21,534 nt of DNA. Source: Candidatus Omnitrophota bacterium. Its GTDB lineage: Bacteria > Omnitrophota > Koll11 > Gygaellales > Profunditerraquicolaceae. The position numbers were made by a program, and so were the translations under genes. The first letter of the stretch is position 1. Each line of letters starts with the position of its first letter. Below, in pieces: positions 14,182 through 21,520 of this stretch. The notes below the pieces were generated by a model that had not been told where the DNA came from, did no database searches, and saw only the letters and a program-made list of their open reading frames with translations. The DNA lies in contig JAQULD010000011.1 in the NCBI GenBank assembly GCA_028719045.1, positions 1-21,534 on the forward strand. The letters are read 5' to 3'.

Positions 14182-15216
14182 ATGAATGCAAAAGTGGCTA
14201 AAAGCCTTTTGATCTTTGCTTTCTTGCCGGTTTTTCCGGTTCTGGCGTTCGCGCAGACAAAGTATGAAAAAGCTGTATTTGCCGGAGGCTGTTTTTGGTG
14301 TATGACCCCGCCTTTTGAAGAATTAAACGGGGTTATAAAAGTTGAGTCCGGATATACCGGAGGGAGCGGGGAAAACCCCACTTATCAGGATTACGCGCGC
14401 AAGGGCCACATCGAAGCCGTGGAAGTCACCTATGACCCCGCTAAAATATCATATGAACAGCTTTTGGATGTGTTCTGGAAGCAGATAAATCCTACGGACG
14501 CGGGTGGGCAATTTTGCGACAGGGGGCCGCAATACCGCTCAGCGGTTTTTTATGCCGATGAAGAGCAAAGGCTTTTGGCTGAAAAATCAAAAACGGAACT
14601 GGCAAAAAAGGGCTTGTTCAAAGAACCGATTGCCACGGAAATTATAAAAGCCCAGGTTTTCTACAAAGCGGAAGACTATCACCAGGATTATTACAAGACG
14701 CATCCTTTTCAATACAAATTTTACAGGTTTAATTGCGGACGCGACCAGTTCTTGAAAAAGTTCTGGGGCGGCCAGGCATACAAGAAACCGCCAAAGGAAG
14801 AGCTGAGAAAGAAATTAACCCCCCTGCAGTACAAAGTTACTCAGGAGGGCGGTACGGAGCCGGCGTTCCATAACCAGTATTGGGATAACCATAAAGAGGG
14901 TATTTACGTGGATATCGTTTCCGGAGAGCCCCTGTTTAGTTCGGCCGATAAATTCGAATCGGGCACAGGCTGGCCGAGTTTTACCCGGCCGCTTGAGCCA
15001 AAGAATGTCGTGGAAAAAACAGACCGGAGTTTTTTTATGTCCAGGACCGAAGTAATGAGCTTGCGCGCTGAGTCGCACCTTGGCCATGTTTTTAAAGACG
15101 GCCCGCCGCCCACCGGCCTGCGCTATTGCATGAATTCCGCGGCGCTGCGTTTTATCCCGAAAGAAGACCTGGAAAAAGAAGGGTATGGGGAATATAAAAG
15201 GCTTTTCGAAAAATAG
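14182..15216 (+). CDS. msrAB: Secreted bifunctional peptide methionine sulfoxide reductase MsrA-MsrB
   Basis: A 344-residue fusion that reduces both S- and R-methionine sulfoxide in proteins. A signal peptide (residues 1-24, cleavage after VLAFA) places it outside the cytoplasm, as in Neisseria PilB but without the N-terminal thioredoxin-like domain. The MsrA domain (about 27-190) carries GCFWC (36-40, catalytic Cys37) and the GYTGG segment. The MsrB domain (about 200-340) carries GTGWPSF, HLGHVF and the catalytic [11 protein letters not shown] (Cys316). The two zinc CxxC pairs found in many MsrB proteins are absent. The usual recycling Cys in GCGWPSF is replaced by Thr, so MsrB must be recycled another way. 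I chose ATG 14182 because AAAAGGGG lies seven bases upstream and the signal peptide starts there; the frame is open further upstream to 14146 with no support. Confidence 0.94.
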   Translation: MNAKVAKSLLIFAFLPVFPVLAFAQTKYEKAVFAGGCFWCMTPPFEELNGVIKVESGYTGGSGENPTYQDYARKGHIEAVEVTYDPAKISYEQLLDVFWKQINPTDAGGQFCDRGPQYRSAVFYADEEQRLLAEKSKTELAKKGLFKEPIATEIIKAQVFYKAEDYHQDYYKTHPFQYKFYRFNCGRDQFLKKFWGGQAYKKPPKEELRKKLTPLQYKVTQEGGTEPAFHNQYWDNHKEGIYVDIVSGEPLFSSADKFESGTGWPSFTRPLEPKNVVEKTDRSFFMSRTEVMSLRAESHLGHVFKDGPPPTGLRYCMNSAALRFIPKEDLEKEGYGEYKRLFEK

Positions 15217-15277
15217 GCCTTTTGCGGACTTTTTAGATATATTTAAGATAATGTTAGGGAAAATCGAAAGATAGGTA

Positions 15278-15283
15278 TATAAT
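15278..15283 (+). promoter_or_regulatory. -10 element TATAAT of the DEAD-box helicase gene
   Basis: Consensus TATAAT directly before the gene. The -35 region (TTAGGG at 15254, 18-base spacer) is weak. Transcription should begin at about 15290, which coincides with the second in-frame ATG at 15291 and suggests a leaderless mRNA. Confidence 0.5.
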
Positions 15284-15284
15284 A

Positions 15285-16556
15285 ATGCCCATGTTGAACA
15301 AAAACGAAAGTACAGACAATCTTACTCCAGCGGTAAAGGCGGAAGTAAAAAGTTTTTTCGGCCTGGGCATCGCGCCCAGGATACTTGATATACTTGAGCG
15401 TATAAAGTTCAAGGTGCCGACGCCTATACAGACGAAGGCAATACCTGTTGCTATCCAGGGCAAGGACCTTATTGGCGTAGCTCAGACCGGTACAGGTAAA
15501 ACCCACGCCTTCGCCATTCCTATGGTGCAGCGGCTTGCCCAGAGTAAGGGGATAGGGCTGGTTTTAGCTCCTACCAGGGAATTGGCTATTCAGATCGACG
15601 AAGCGTTCCAGGACCTGGTGTATGCTTTTGGGATGCGCTCAGCCTGTTTGATCGGAGGAGCTCCGATGGACGCACAGGTGCAGGCCCTGCGCAGAAATCC
15701 CCGGGTGGTGATCGCCACCCCTGGCAGGCTTATCGACCATATGCGCCAGTGGAATGTCGTGCTGGAAGAGGTGGAAATTTTGGTACTTGACGAAGCGGAC
15801 CGGATGCTTGATATGGGGTTTTCCCCGCAGATTGAGCAGATCTTGAGGTTCGTGCCAAAAGAAAGGCAGACTTTGCTTTTTTCCGCTACTATCCCGAAGG
15901 AGATCATGTCTATCGCTTCCAGGCATATGAAGCTGCCGATTTGCGTGGAGATAGCGCCTTCAGGAACTACCGCCGAGCTGGTTACCCAGGAATTATTTAT
16001 CGTAAAAAAAGACGCTAAATTAAGACTTCTCAGCAAATTGCTGGAAAAATATGAGGGCCCCGTGCTTTTGTTTTCCCGCACTAAGTTTAACGCCAGAAAA
16101 ATAACCCGGGCGATCAAGGAGATGGGGTATAAGGCGGCGGAAATGCATTCTAACCGTTCCCTTCCCCAGCGCAGGGAAGCCCTGGAAGGTTTTAAATCCG
16201 GTAAGTATAAAGTGCTGGTCGCCACAGATATCGCAGCCAGGGGCATAGATGTAACCGGAATAGAATTAGTCGTCAATTTCGATCTTCCTGAAGACGCTCA
16301 GAATTATGTGCACCGTATCGGGCGCACCGCGCGCGCTGGCCACAAAGGCCACGCGGTTTCTTTCGCCACACCCGATCAGAAGAACGATGTCCGCGATATC
16401 GAGAAACTCATAAGGACATCGCTGCCTGTTTCCAAGCATCCCGAAGTATCCGCTGAACAATTCTCCCAATCCTCCGGTGAACCTAAGCCTAAACAATTCA
16501 ATCGTAGACAAGGCCAAGCCAAAAAACAGGGATTCCGTAAATTCCGCAGATTTTAA
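15285..16556 (+). CDS. DEAD-box ATP-dependent RNA helicase (RhlE/DeaD-like)
   Basis: A 423-residue helicase that unwinds RNA duplexes, typically in ribosome assembly, mRNA decay or cold adaptation. All core motifs are present in order: Q motif (FGLG...PTPIQ, residues 25-49), motif I AQTGTGKT (66-73), Ia PTREL (96-100), Ib TPGR (145-148), II DEAD (169-172), III SAT (200-202), V ATDIAARGID (313-322) and VI HRIGRTAR (343-350). The C-terminal tail is short and strongly basic (NRRQGQAKKQGFRKFRRF), as in RhlE-type enzymes, and probably binds RNA. Two ATGs six bases apart (15285 and 15291) are possible starts; the -10 position favours 15291 as the first codon of a leaderless message. It is followed after 18 bases by cbiM, so the transporter genes may be co-transcribed with it. 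Confidence 0.95.
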   Translation: MPMLNKNESTDNLTPAVKAEVKSFFGLGIAPRILDILERIKFKVPTPIQTKAIPVAIQGKDLIGVAQTGTGKTHAFAIPMVQRLAQSKGIGLVLAPTRELAIQIDEAFQDLVYAFGMRSACLIGGAPMDAQVQALRRNPRVVIATPGRLIDHMRQWNVVLEEVEILVLDEADRMLDMGFSPQIEQILRFVPKERQTLLFSATIPKEIMSIASRHMKLPICVEIAPSGTTAELVTQELFIVKKDAKLRLLSKLLEKYEGPVLLFSRTKFNARKITRAIKEMGYKAAEMHSNRSLPQRREALEGFKSGKYKVLVATDIAARGIDVTGIELVVNFDLPEDAQNYVHRIGRTARAGHKGHAVSFATPDQKNDVRDIEKLIRTSLPVSKHPEVSAEQFSQSSGEPKPKQFNRRQGQAKKQGFRKFRRF

Positions 16557-16574
16557 AAAAGTTTTTACAAAGAT

Positions 16575-17249
16575 ATGCATATACCAGACGGTTATTTAGG
16601 GCCGGCGATATGCGGTTTTTTTTACGCTGTGATGCTGCCGGTATGGACCTTCGCTTCCAGGGTCGTTAAAAAGACTCTTAAGGCGAAACAAGTCCCTCTT
16701 CTGGCGATAGGGGCGGCATTCAGTTTTGTGATCATGATGTTTAACGTGCCGATACCCGGAGGCTCTACGGGCCACGCGGTGGGGGGAGTTTTGACCGCCA
16801 TACTTTTAGGGCCGTGGGCCGCTTGCATCGCGATAACCGTGGCTCTGGTGATCCAGGCTTTGCTTTTCGGGGACGGCGGGATCACGGCGTTAGGAGCCAA
16901 TTGTTTCAATATGGCTTTTGTGCTTCCCTTTACAGGATATTATATTTATAAGGCTGTCAGTTTTAAAGCGCTTCCGGGATCAAATAGAAGGGTTTTTGCC
17001 GCGGGCGCGGCGGGTTATCTTGCCTTGAACGCGGCGGCGCTGGCGACCGGTATTGAATTCGGATTACAGCCATTGTTGTATCATACGCCTTCCGGCCAGC
17101 CGCTTTACTGTCCGTATGGGTTGAAAGTAGCGGTTACGGTCATGTCAGGAGAACATCTCTTGATATTCGGCTGGGTAGAAGCGGTGGTCACCGCCTTAGT
17201 AATTAAGTATCTGCAAAAACAGAATCCCGCGCTCCTGCAAGAAAGTTAG
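16575..17249 (+). CDS. cbiM: ECF transporter substrate-binding membrane subunit CbiM/NikM
   Basis: A 224-residue membrane protein that binds Ni2+ or Co2+ in an energy-coupling factor transporter. The first residues MHIPDGYLGP are the family signature; in the NikM structure the N-terminal Met-His segment is inserted into the protein and helps to coordinate the metal, so the start at 16575 is fixed. Another conserved part is GGSTGHAVGGVLTAILLGPWAA, containing a His of the metal site, followed by LLFGDGGITALGANCFNMAF. About six membrane helices are visible. There is no clear Shine-Dalgarno and no cobalamin or nickel regulatory element in the 18-base gap after the helicase gene. The next three genes complete the transporter. 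Confidence 0.93.
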   Translation: MHIPDGYLGPAICGFFYAVMLPVWTFASRVVKKTLKAKQVPLLAIGAAFSFVIMMFNVPIPGGSTGHAVGGVLTAILLGPWAACIAITVALVIQALLFGDGGITALGANCFNMAFVLPFTGYYIYKAVSFKALPGSNRRVFAAGAAGYLALNAAALATGIEFGLQPLLYHTPSGQPLYCPYGLKVAVTVMSGEHLLIFGWVEAVVTALVIKYLQKQNPALLQES

Positions 17250-17256
17250 ATGATCG

Positions 17257-17583
17257 ATGAAAACTTCAGCTAAATTATGGCTGGGCCTGGCAGTTCTTGT
17301 TGTTTTGTCCCCTTTGGGGCTTTTGCTTCCGAAATATTTTAAATCAGGGACTGCCTGGGGAGAATGGGGAAATTTAGAGATCCAAAAATTAGCCGGTTAT
17401 ATCCCTAAAGGATTTTCCAGGTTGTCAGGGCTGTGGAAAGCTCCTTTACCCAACTACGGGGTAAAAGGAGGAAACTGGCTGCATTCAAGCGCGCTTTACA
17501 TTGCTTGCGCGGCCATTGGGATAACTATTGTAGCGCTTTTGGCATTCCTGATAGGTAAAATATTGTCCAGGAAAGGCGATTGA
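17257..17583 (+). CDS. NikN/PDGLE-like accessory subunit of the Ni/Co ECF transporter
   Basis: A 108-residue protein with an N-terminal hydrophobic segment (about 7-26), an extracytoplasmic loop and a C-terminal helix (about 78-101), the two-helix layout of the N component. The loop contains GTAWGEWGNLEIQKLAGYIP and PLPNYGV, which resemble the PDGLE-type domain found as the C-terminal part of NikM-type proteins or as a separate NikN, rather than cobalt-type CbiN. This tilts the system towards nickel, but does not decide it. The start lies seven bases after the cbiM stop, with little ribosome binding site (GAAAG), so it is probably translationally coupled. The stop overlaps the next start (TGATG). 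Confidence 0.75.
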   Translation: MKTSAKLWLGLAVLVVLSPLGLLLPKYFKSGTAWGEWGNLEIQKLAGYIPKGFSRLSGLWKAPLPNYGVKGGNWLHSSALYIACAAIGITIVALLAFLIGKILSRKGD

Positions 17584-18428
17584 TGTCCGCTAAGAATAAT
17601 TTTGTCGAGCGTTCGCTTTTGGGAGTGTTGTCTTTTTTAAAAGATGCGGTATTTGCCGAGGAGTATGCTTCCCGCCGCGGTTTTTTACAGTCGCTCGACC
17701 CGAGGATAAAAGCCGTTACATTTTTCTTATTTGTGATCCTGGTGTTGATCTCGAAAAACATCCTTGTTTTGACCGCTCTTTACGCGGCTTGTTTGCTGTT
17801 GGCTCTGGCCTCCGGCATCCGCCTGGTTTTTTTTCTTAAACGGACCTGGCTCTTTATACCGTTATTTTCGCTTTTTATAGGAGTGCCCGCATTGTTTAGC
17901 ATTTTTACACCCGGAGAACCGCTTGTTAGCTTGCAGGGGCTTGGCCTGAAATTGATCATCACCCGTCAGGGTTTAAACGGCGCTTTATTATTCGTTGCCC
18001 GGGTCACAACTTCGGTATCGTACGCGGTGCTTTTAAGCCTGTCCACAAGGCACTTCGCGCTGCTTAAGGTCTTACGTATCTTTAGAATACCGCAGGTTTT
18101 TGTTATGACCATAGGCATATGTTACCGGTATATTTATCTTTTTATCGAAATAATCGAAAATACCTACCTGGCCATCAAGAGCCGCGTAGGGACAAGGTTA
18201 CATTACAGGAAAGGCCAGAGTATCGTGGCTTGGAATATCGCCGGGCTTTGGTCGCGGTCATACGAATTGAATGAGGAAGTATATAAGGCTATGCTTTCAA
18301 GGGGTTACAGGGGAGAACCGGCGGTATTGAATGATTTTAAGGCGGGATTAAAGGATTGGCTGTGGCTGTTTGCCGCCGCCGCCGTATTTACATTCGTGTG
18401 TTTCATAAATATCCGGCTAAAAAATTAG
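17583..18428 (+). CDS. cbiQ: ECF transporter transmembrane coupling subunit CbiQ/EcfT
   Basis: A 281-residue membrane protein that couples ATP hydrolysis to the substrate-binding subunit. Several hydrophobic helices are seen (about residues 44-80, 88-110, 135-155, 170-192 and 258-277). The cytoplasmic coupling helices carry the two EcfT signature sites, here AIKSRV (197-202, with Val where Gly is usual) and a canonical AMLSRG (236-241). I chose ATG 17583, which overlaps the previous stop as TGATG with GGAAAGG upstream, rather than the TTG at 17580. Confidence 0.92.
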   Translation: MSAKNNFVERSLLGVLSFLKDAVFAEEYASRRGFLQSLDPRIKAVTFFLFVILVLISKNILVLTALYAACLLLALASGIRLVFFLKRTWLFIPLFSLFIGVPALFSIFTPGEPLVSLQGLGLKLIITRQGLNGALLFVARVTTSVSYAVLLSLSTRHFALLKVLRIFRIPQVFVMTIGICYRYIYLFIEIIENTYLAIKSRVGTRLHYRKGQSIVAWNIAGLWSRSYELNEEVYKAMLSRGYRGEPAVLNDFKAGLKDWLWLFAAAAVFTFVCFINIRLKN

Positions 18429-18438
18429 AAGGACTGAG

Positions 18439-19248
18439 ATGGCAAATGAAATCTTTGAGTTAAACGGCGTCTGTTTCTCGTACCTGGGCAAGTATCCGGC
18501 TTTATGCGGAATAGACTTAAACATTAAGCAAGGCCAGATGGTCACGGTTATCGGAGCGAACGGTTCCGGAAAATCCACTCTTTTGCAAATGCTGGATGGT
18601 TTGATCTTTCCGGATAAAGGCAGTCTCAAAATCATGGGAAAGGAATTAAGTAACGGCGTATTTAATGATGAAGAATATTCCAGGGCTTTTAGAAGAAAAA
18701 TAGGGCTGATTTTTCAAAATCCGGATGTTCAGTTGTTCTGTCCCACTGTCAAGGAAGATATCGTTTTCGGCCCTCTCCAGCTTGGATTTGATAAGGCCGG
18801 GATAGAAAAGCGCCTTGAGGAGTTTGTAAGCCTTCTGGGCATCGGGGGGCTCCTGGAAAGGTCTCCGCACCAGCTGAGCATCGGAGAAAAAAGGAAAGTG
18901 GCAATAGCCTCTACTTTAATAATCGAGCCGGACGTCCTTATCCTGGACGAACCCACTGCCGGATTGGACCCTTTGACGACGCGTAACATAATCGATCTGC
19001 TCATTAAAGCTCACAGCGCGGGCAAGACCGTCATCACTTCGACACACGACCTGCATATCGTGGAGGAGATCTCGGATACAGTTTACGTATTCAGCCAGGA
19101 AAAAAAGATAATCAGGTCAGGAAGGCCCTTGGATATACTGGCCGATTACAAGCTCCTCCAGGAAAATAATCTTATACATATACATAGCCATAGCCACGAA
19201 GGCAAAGTCCACATACATCCCCATTTGCACACAGACCACCACCATTAA
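18439..19248 (+). CDS. cbiO: ECF transporter ATP-binding subunit CbiO/EcfA with His-rich tail
   Basis: A 269-residue ABC ATPase that drives Ni/Co uptake. Motifs are Walker A GANGSGKST (39-47), Q-loop Gln93 in IFQNPDVQLF, signature LSIGEKRKVAIAS (146-158, the CbiO-type variant of LSGGQ), Walker B VLILDEPTAGLD (166-177) and switch His203 in STHDLH. The last 23 residues (247-269) contain 11 His, several in HxH spacing, ending TDHHH, probably binding transition metal. This tail is absent from the core fold and could buffer the imported metal or sense it. The ribosome binding site is AGAAGGA, before the ATG. It is the last gene of the transporter operon; no clear terminator follows. Confidence 0.94.
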   Translation: MANEIFELNGVCFSYLGKYPALCGIDLNIKQGQMVTVIGANGSGKSTLLQMLDGLIFPDKGSLKIMGKELSNGVFNDEEYSRAFRRKIGLIFQNPDVQLFCPTVKEDIVFGPLQLGFDKAGIEKRLEEFVSLLGIGGLLERSPHQLSIGEKRKVAIASTLIIEPDVLILDEPTAGLDPLTTRNIIDLLIKAHSAGKTVITSTHDLHIVEEISDTVYVFSQEKKIIRSGRPLDILADYKLLQENNLIHIHSHSHEGKVHIHPHLHTDHHH

Positions 19249-19283
19249 TCATTCCCCTCGCCGTTAATTCTGCGGTAAAAAGC

Positions 19284-19344
19284 GGAAAAAAGTCAGAAAA
19301 AAGTGGGATCCCCCAATTTACTTGATGGCCGCTTATAATAAAAT
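19284..19344 (+). promoter_or_regulatory. Composite promoter, copy C (12-mer, TTTACT, TAAAAT), upstream of the transglutaminase-like gene
   Basis: GGAAAAAAGTCA at 19284-19295, 21 bases, TTTACT (19317-19322), 16 bases, TAAAAT (19339-19344). A perfect TATAAT at 19334-19339 overlaps and is an alternative -10, but would not keep the spacing. The A-tract direct repeat is complete here (second AAAAAAGT ends at 19304). The predicted leader of about 24 bases contains AAAGGAAAG. Confidence 0.55.
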
Positions 19345-19374
19345 AAAAATAATTCCAATAAAAAAAGGAAAGTG

Positions 19375-20340
19375 ATGAAAGGCCTGTTTTTCTCTTTTTT
19401 GATCGTGTCGATGGCATTTTCAATCGCGCGCGCGGAGAAACCAAAGTCAAGGTTGGTTGATTTTTATTACGAAACAGAGGTAAAAGATATTCCGCCCGGT
19501 TCTTCCGAATTAAAGGTATGGATCCCGCGGGCGCCGGCTACCCCTTATCAGGATATAGAATTCCTTACGGTTTATCCTAACGGCGCAGCGCTTATAAACA
19601 GCGACAAGACCTATCATAATAAGATAATCTATTTTTCGTTTAAATCGCCTAAAGAGCCGATAAAAATAATCGTGCATTACAAGATCAGGCGTTACGAATA
19701 CTCGAATACGCGCAATACCACGGTCATTAAGCCGGCTAAAATCCCGTCTCTGCGGAAATACCTGGTTTCCAATAGGTTAATGGTGGTTTCCCCGGAGATC
19801 AAAGAAATGGCCGATGGTTTGGTTAAAAACAGGATTACCGCGATAGAAAAGGCCAGGGCTATTTATGATTTTGTTTTTGATAATATGGCCTATGATAAAA
19901 ATGCCCCGGGCTGGGGTATGGGAGACACTAAACGCGCCTGTTTTGTCAAGGCGGGAAATTGCACGGATTTTCATTCTCTGTTTGTTTCTTTAGCCAGGGC
20001 AAGCGGGGTACCTTCAAAATTTGTCATCGGGGTTTATATCCCGCAAGAAAAAGATGGAGTGATCGAAGGCTACCACTGCTGGGCGGAATTTTACGACGAT
20101 AGTTTTGGCTGGGTGCCGGTGGATGTTTCAGAGGCTTCCAAACACAGGTTAATGAAGGAATATTACTTCGGAAGCATTAATGAAAACAGGATAGAATTAA
20201 GCGAAGGCAGGGATATCGTGTTAGAGCCATTGCCCAGGGGGGAGGCGCTTAATTATTTTGTGTACCCTTACGCCGAACTTGACGGGAAACAATTTAAGAA
20301 TATAACCGTATCGTTTAAGTACAAGGATATAGCTTACTAA
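19375..20340 (+). CDS. Secreted transglutaminase-like (papain-fold) protein
   Basis: A 321-residue exported protein. A signal peptide spans residues 1-20 (cleavage after ARA). A beta-rich N-terminal domain with a parallel-strand pattern (residues 25-125) precedes a transglutaminase-core domain (about 150-255). The catalytic triad is Cys196 in AGNCTDFHSLF, His234 in GYHCWAEFY and Asp250 in WVPVDVSEA. Bacterial proteins of this family usually act as proteases or amide hydrolases on envelope or extracellular substrates, rather than as cross-linkers. I prefer ATG 19375 to the GTG at 19372 because AAAGGA sits at normal spacing and the signal peptide is intact. It is followed directly by a second secreted protein gene whose ribosome binding site begins at the first base after the stop, so the two form an operon. 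Confidence 0.9.
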   Translation: MKGLFFSFLIVSMAFSIARAEKPKSRLVDFYYETEVKDIPPGSSELKVWIPRAPATPYQDIEFLTVYPNGAALINSDKTYHNKIIYFSFKSPKEPIKIIVHYKIRRYEYSNTRNTTVIKPAKIPSLRKYLVSNRLMVVSPEIKEMADGLVKNRITAIEKARAIYDFVFDNMAYDKNAPGWGMGDTKRACFVKAGNCTDFHSLFVSLARASGVPSKFVIGVYIPQEKDGVIEGYHCWAEFYDDSFGWVPVDVSEASKHRLMKEYYFGSINENRIELSEGRDIVLEPLPRGEALNYFVYPYAELDGKQFKNITVSFKYKDIAY

Positions 20341-20353
20341 AAGGAGGCGGAAG

Positions 20354-20806
20354 ATGGAAAACATCGTGGTTGTTATAATGGCCCTTACTTTGTGTTTCGG
20401 CGTAGCGTTCGCTTTTGAACATGGGGGCACGGAACTCAAAGAACACGGCGGGACCGCGGTAAAAACCCCTACGGCGACTGATATCCATTCCGCGATGAGA
20501 AATTATATTGATCAGAAGTCCGCCGCTACAGGTACCTTTGATATCGATGATCCGGTCACGGGAAAACCCCGGAATTTAAAGCTGGAAAGGATCCATGAAC
20601 GTGTCGGTAAGACAGGAGGCAATTATTATTCCTGCGCTGATTTTAAAGATACGGCTTCGGGTGATATTTTGGACCTGGACCTGGACGTAAAAGACTCCGG
20701 CGCGGGTTTAAAGGTGGTGGATGTCAGGATACATAAAGTAAACGGCAAAGAACGTTATACTTACGATAAGAATGATAATCGAATTCCTGTAGAGCAAATG
20801 AAATAA
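20354..20806 (+). CDS. Secreted conserved protein of unknown function with EHGGT repeat
   Basis: A 150-residue protein with a signal peptide (residues 1-20, cleavage after AFA). The mature N terminus has two copies of an EHGGT-type repeat (FEHGGTELK, EHGGTAVK), which could bind metal through His. The rest is a compact acidic domain (TDIHSAMRNYIDQKS...TGTFDIDDPVTGKPRNLKLERIHERVGKTGG...YYSCADFKD...LDLDLDVKD...VVDVRIHKVNGKERYTYD) with alternating strands. I have the impression of similar proteins in related uncultured lineages but cannot name a family. AAGGAGG lies six bases before the ATG, directly after the transglutaminase stop. The shared operon suggests a related extracytoplasmic role. A strong terminator follows 24 bases after the stop. 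Confidence 0.75.
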   Translation: MENIVVVIMALTLCFGVAFAFEHGGTELKEHGGTAVKTPTATDIHSAMRNYIDQKSAATGTFDIDDPVTGKPRNLKLERIHERVGKTGGNYYSCADFKDTASGDILDLDLDVKDSGAGLKVVDVRIHKVNGKERYTYDKNDNRIPVEQMK

Positions 20807-20830
20807 GAAAAAAGCCAAAGTTAATTTTTC

Positions 20831-20865
20831 AAGCCCTGATTTAATTTAATCAGGGCTTTATTTTT
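20831..20865 (+). terminator. Rho-independent terminator after the secreted-protein operon
   Basis: A perfect 11-bp stem AAGCCCTGATT (20831-20841) / AATCAGGGCTT (20848-20858), six-base loop, then TATTTTT. Confidence 0.92.
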
Positions 20866-20888
20866 GAAACCTTCTTTGCGCGCCGGCA

Positions 20889-20912
20889 TCTCAATTAAAG
20901 GTTGAGAGGAGG
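20889..20912 (+). other. Small hairpin abutting a ribosome binding site
   Basis: TCTCAA (20889-20894) / TTGAGA (20902-20907), with a seven-base loop, ends immediately before GGAGG (20908-20912), the ribosome binding site of the gene at 20921. Such 5' hairpins can protect a highly expressed mRNA. With only six pairs, chance is possible. Confidence 0.3.
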
Positions 20913-20920
20913 CAAAGAAA

Positions 20921-21520
20921 ATGATTAAACTTTTAAAAGTAACTATGAGCCTGGTTATGGCATTAGGCATATATTCCCCGGGTTTTGCCGCGCAGGCCAA
21001 TACCTTGGCGGTAAAAGCCGCGGTTCCCGCGCTTAACGGCATGAATATAACAATCTCCAGGGTGGTGGGGACGGTTTTTACGCCGCTCACAGCCAACGAT
21101 ACTTTGGACTTCGGGACCCTTACGTTGGATCCCGTAAACCATATATTTACAGCTCCGTTCTTTTTTGCCGTTGATGTGGGGGTGCTTAACAATAACGGCA
21201 CGTGGACATTGCAACATACGCCGTCTTCGGTCTTTAACAGGACTACTGGAAATACAGCGCAGAATCTGGACAATAATATCAACGTTTCGTTTATGCAGCA
21301 GGTAGACAGTACAACAGCTAATCCTTTGGCAAAATTAAGTTTTATCAACAGCACGAAGACTATTACCAACACTGATATAGGGACGGGTTTCTTGAGGATC
21401 TTTTACGGCATCGGCACAGGTAATCCCGCAAGTCCCGATAATCCGGGTGTTCTGCCTATTCCGCAGAATCAAACGGCGGGGAATTATCAAGGGTCGGTAG
21501 TATTGTCGCTTACGCCTTAA
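20921..21520 (+). CDS. Secreted beta-rich surface/pilin-like protein
   Basis: A 199-residue protein with a signal peptide (about residues 1-23, cleavage near GFA-AQA). The mature part is rich in Thr, Asn, Val and Gly with alternating hydrophobic residues, and has no Cys. The features TLDFGTLTLDP, an NNNGTWTL segment and the ending TAGNYQGSVVLSLTP recall spore-coat-U/chaperone-usher pilin-like or WxL-type beta-sandwich surface proteins, where a final strand of the form AGxYxGxVxVTLTP is common. The C terminus is complete, and 14 bases remain in the window after the stop. A strong GAGGAGG site lies about eight bases before the ATG. If it is a pilin-type subunit, chaperone and usher genes should follow beyond the window. 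Family assignment is tentative. Confidence 0.65.
   Translation: MIKLLKVTMSLVMALGIYSPGFAAQANTLAVKAAVPALNGMNITISRVVGTVFTPLTANDTLDFGTLTLDPVNHIFTAPFFFAVDVGVLNNNGTWTLQHTPSSVFNRTTGNTAQNLDNNINVSFMQQVDSTTANPLAKLSFINSTKTITNTDIGTGFLRIFYGIGTGNPASPDNPGVLPIPQNQTAGNYQGSVVLSLTP

Noticed and set aside
15217..15284. Terminator after msrAB
   Set aside because: The T-rich stretch GGACTTTTTAG has no stable stem in front of it.
15590..16276. 228-codon open frame on the minus strand
   Set aside because: It lies wholly inside the helicase gene, whose motifs are intact. The translated product has no recognisable features and is a codon-bias shadow.
16557..16574. Cobalamin or nickel riboswitch/operator before cbiM
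   Set aside because: The gap to the helicase gene is only 18 bases and holds no palindrome or structured RNA.
20821..21372. 183-codon minus-strand frame
   Set aside because: It overlaps the plus-strand secreted protein, which has a signal peptide and a strong ribosome binding site. It also runs through the terminator arm.
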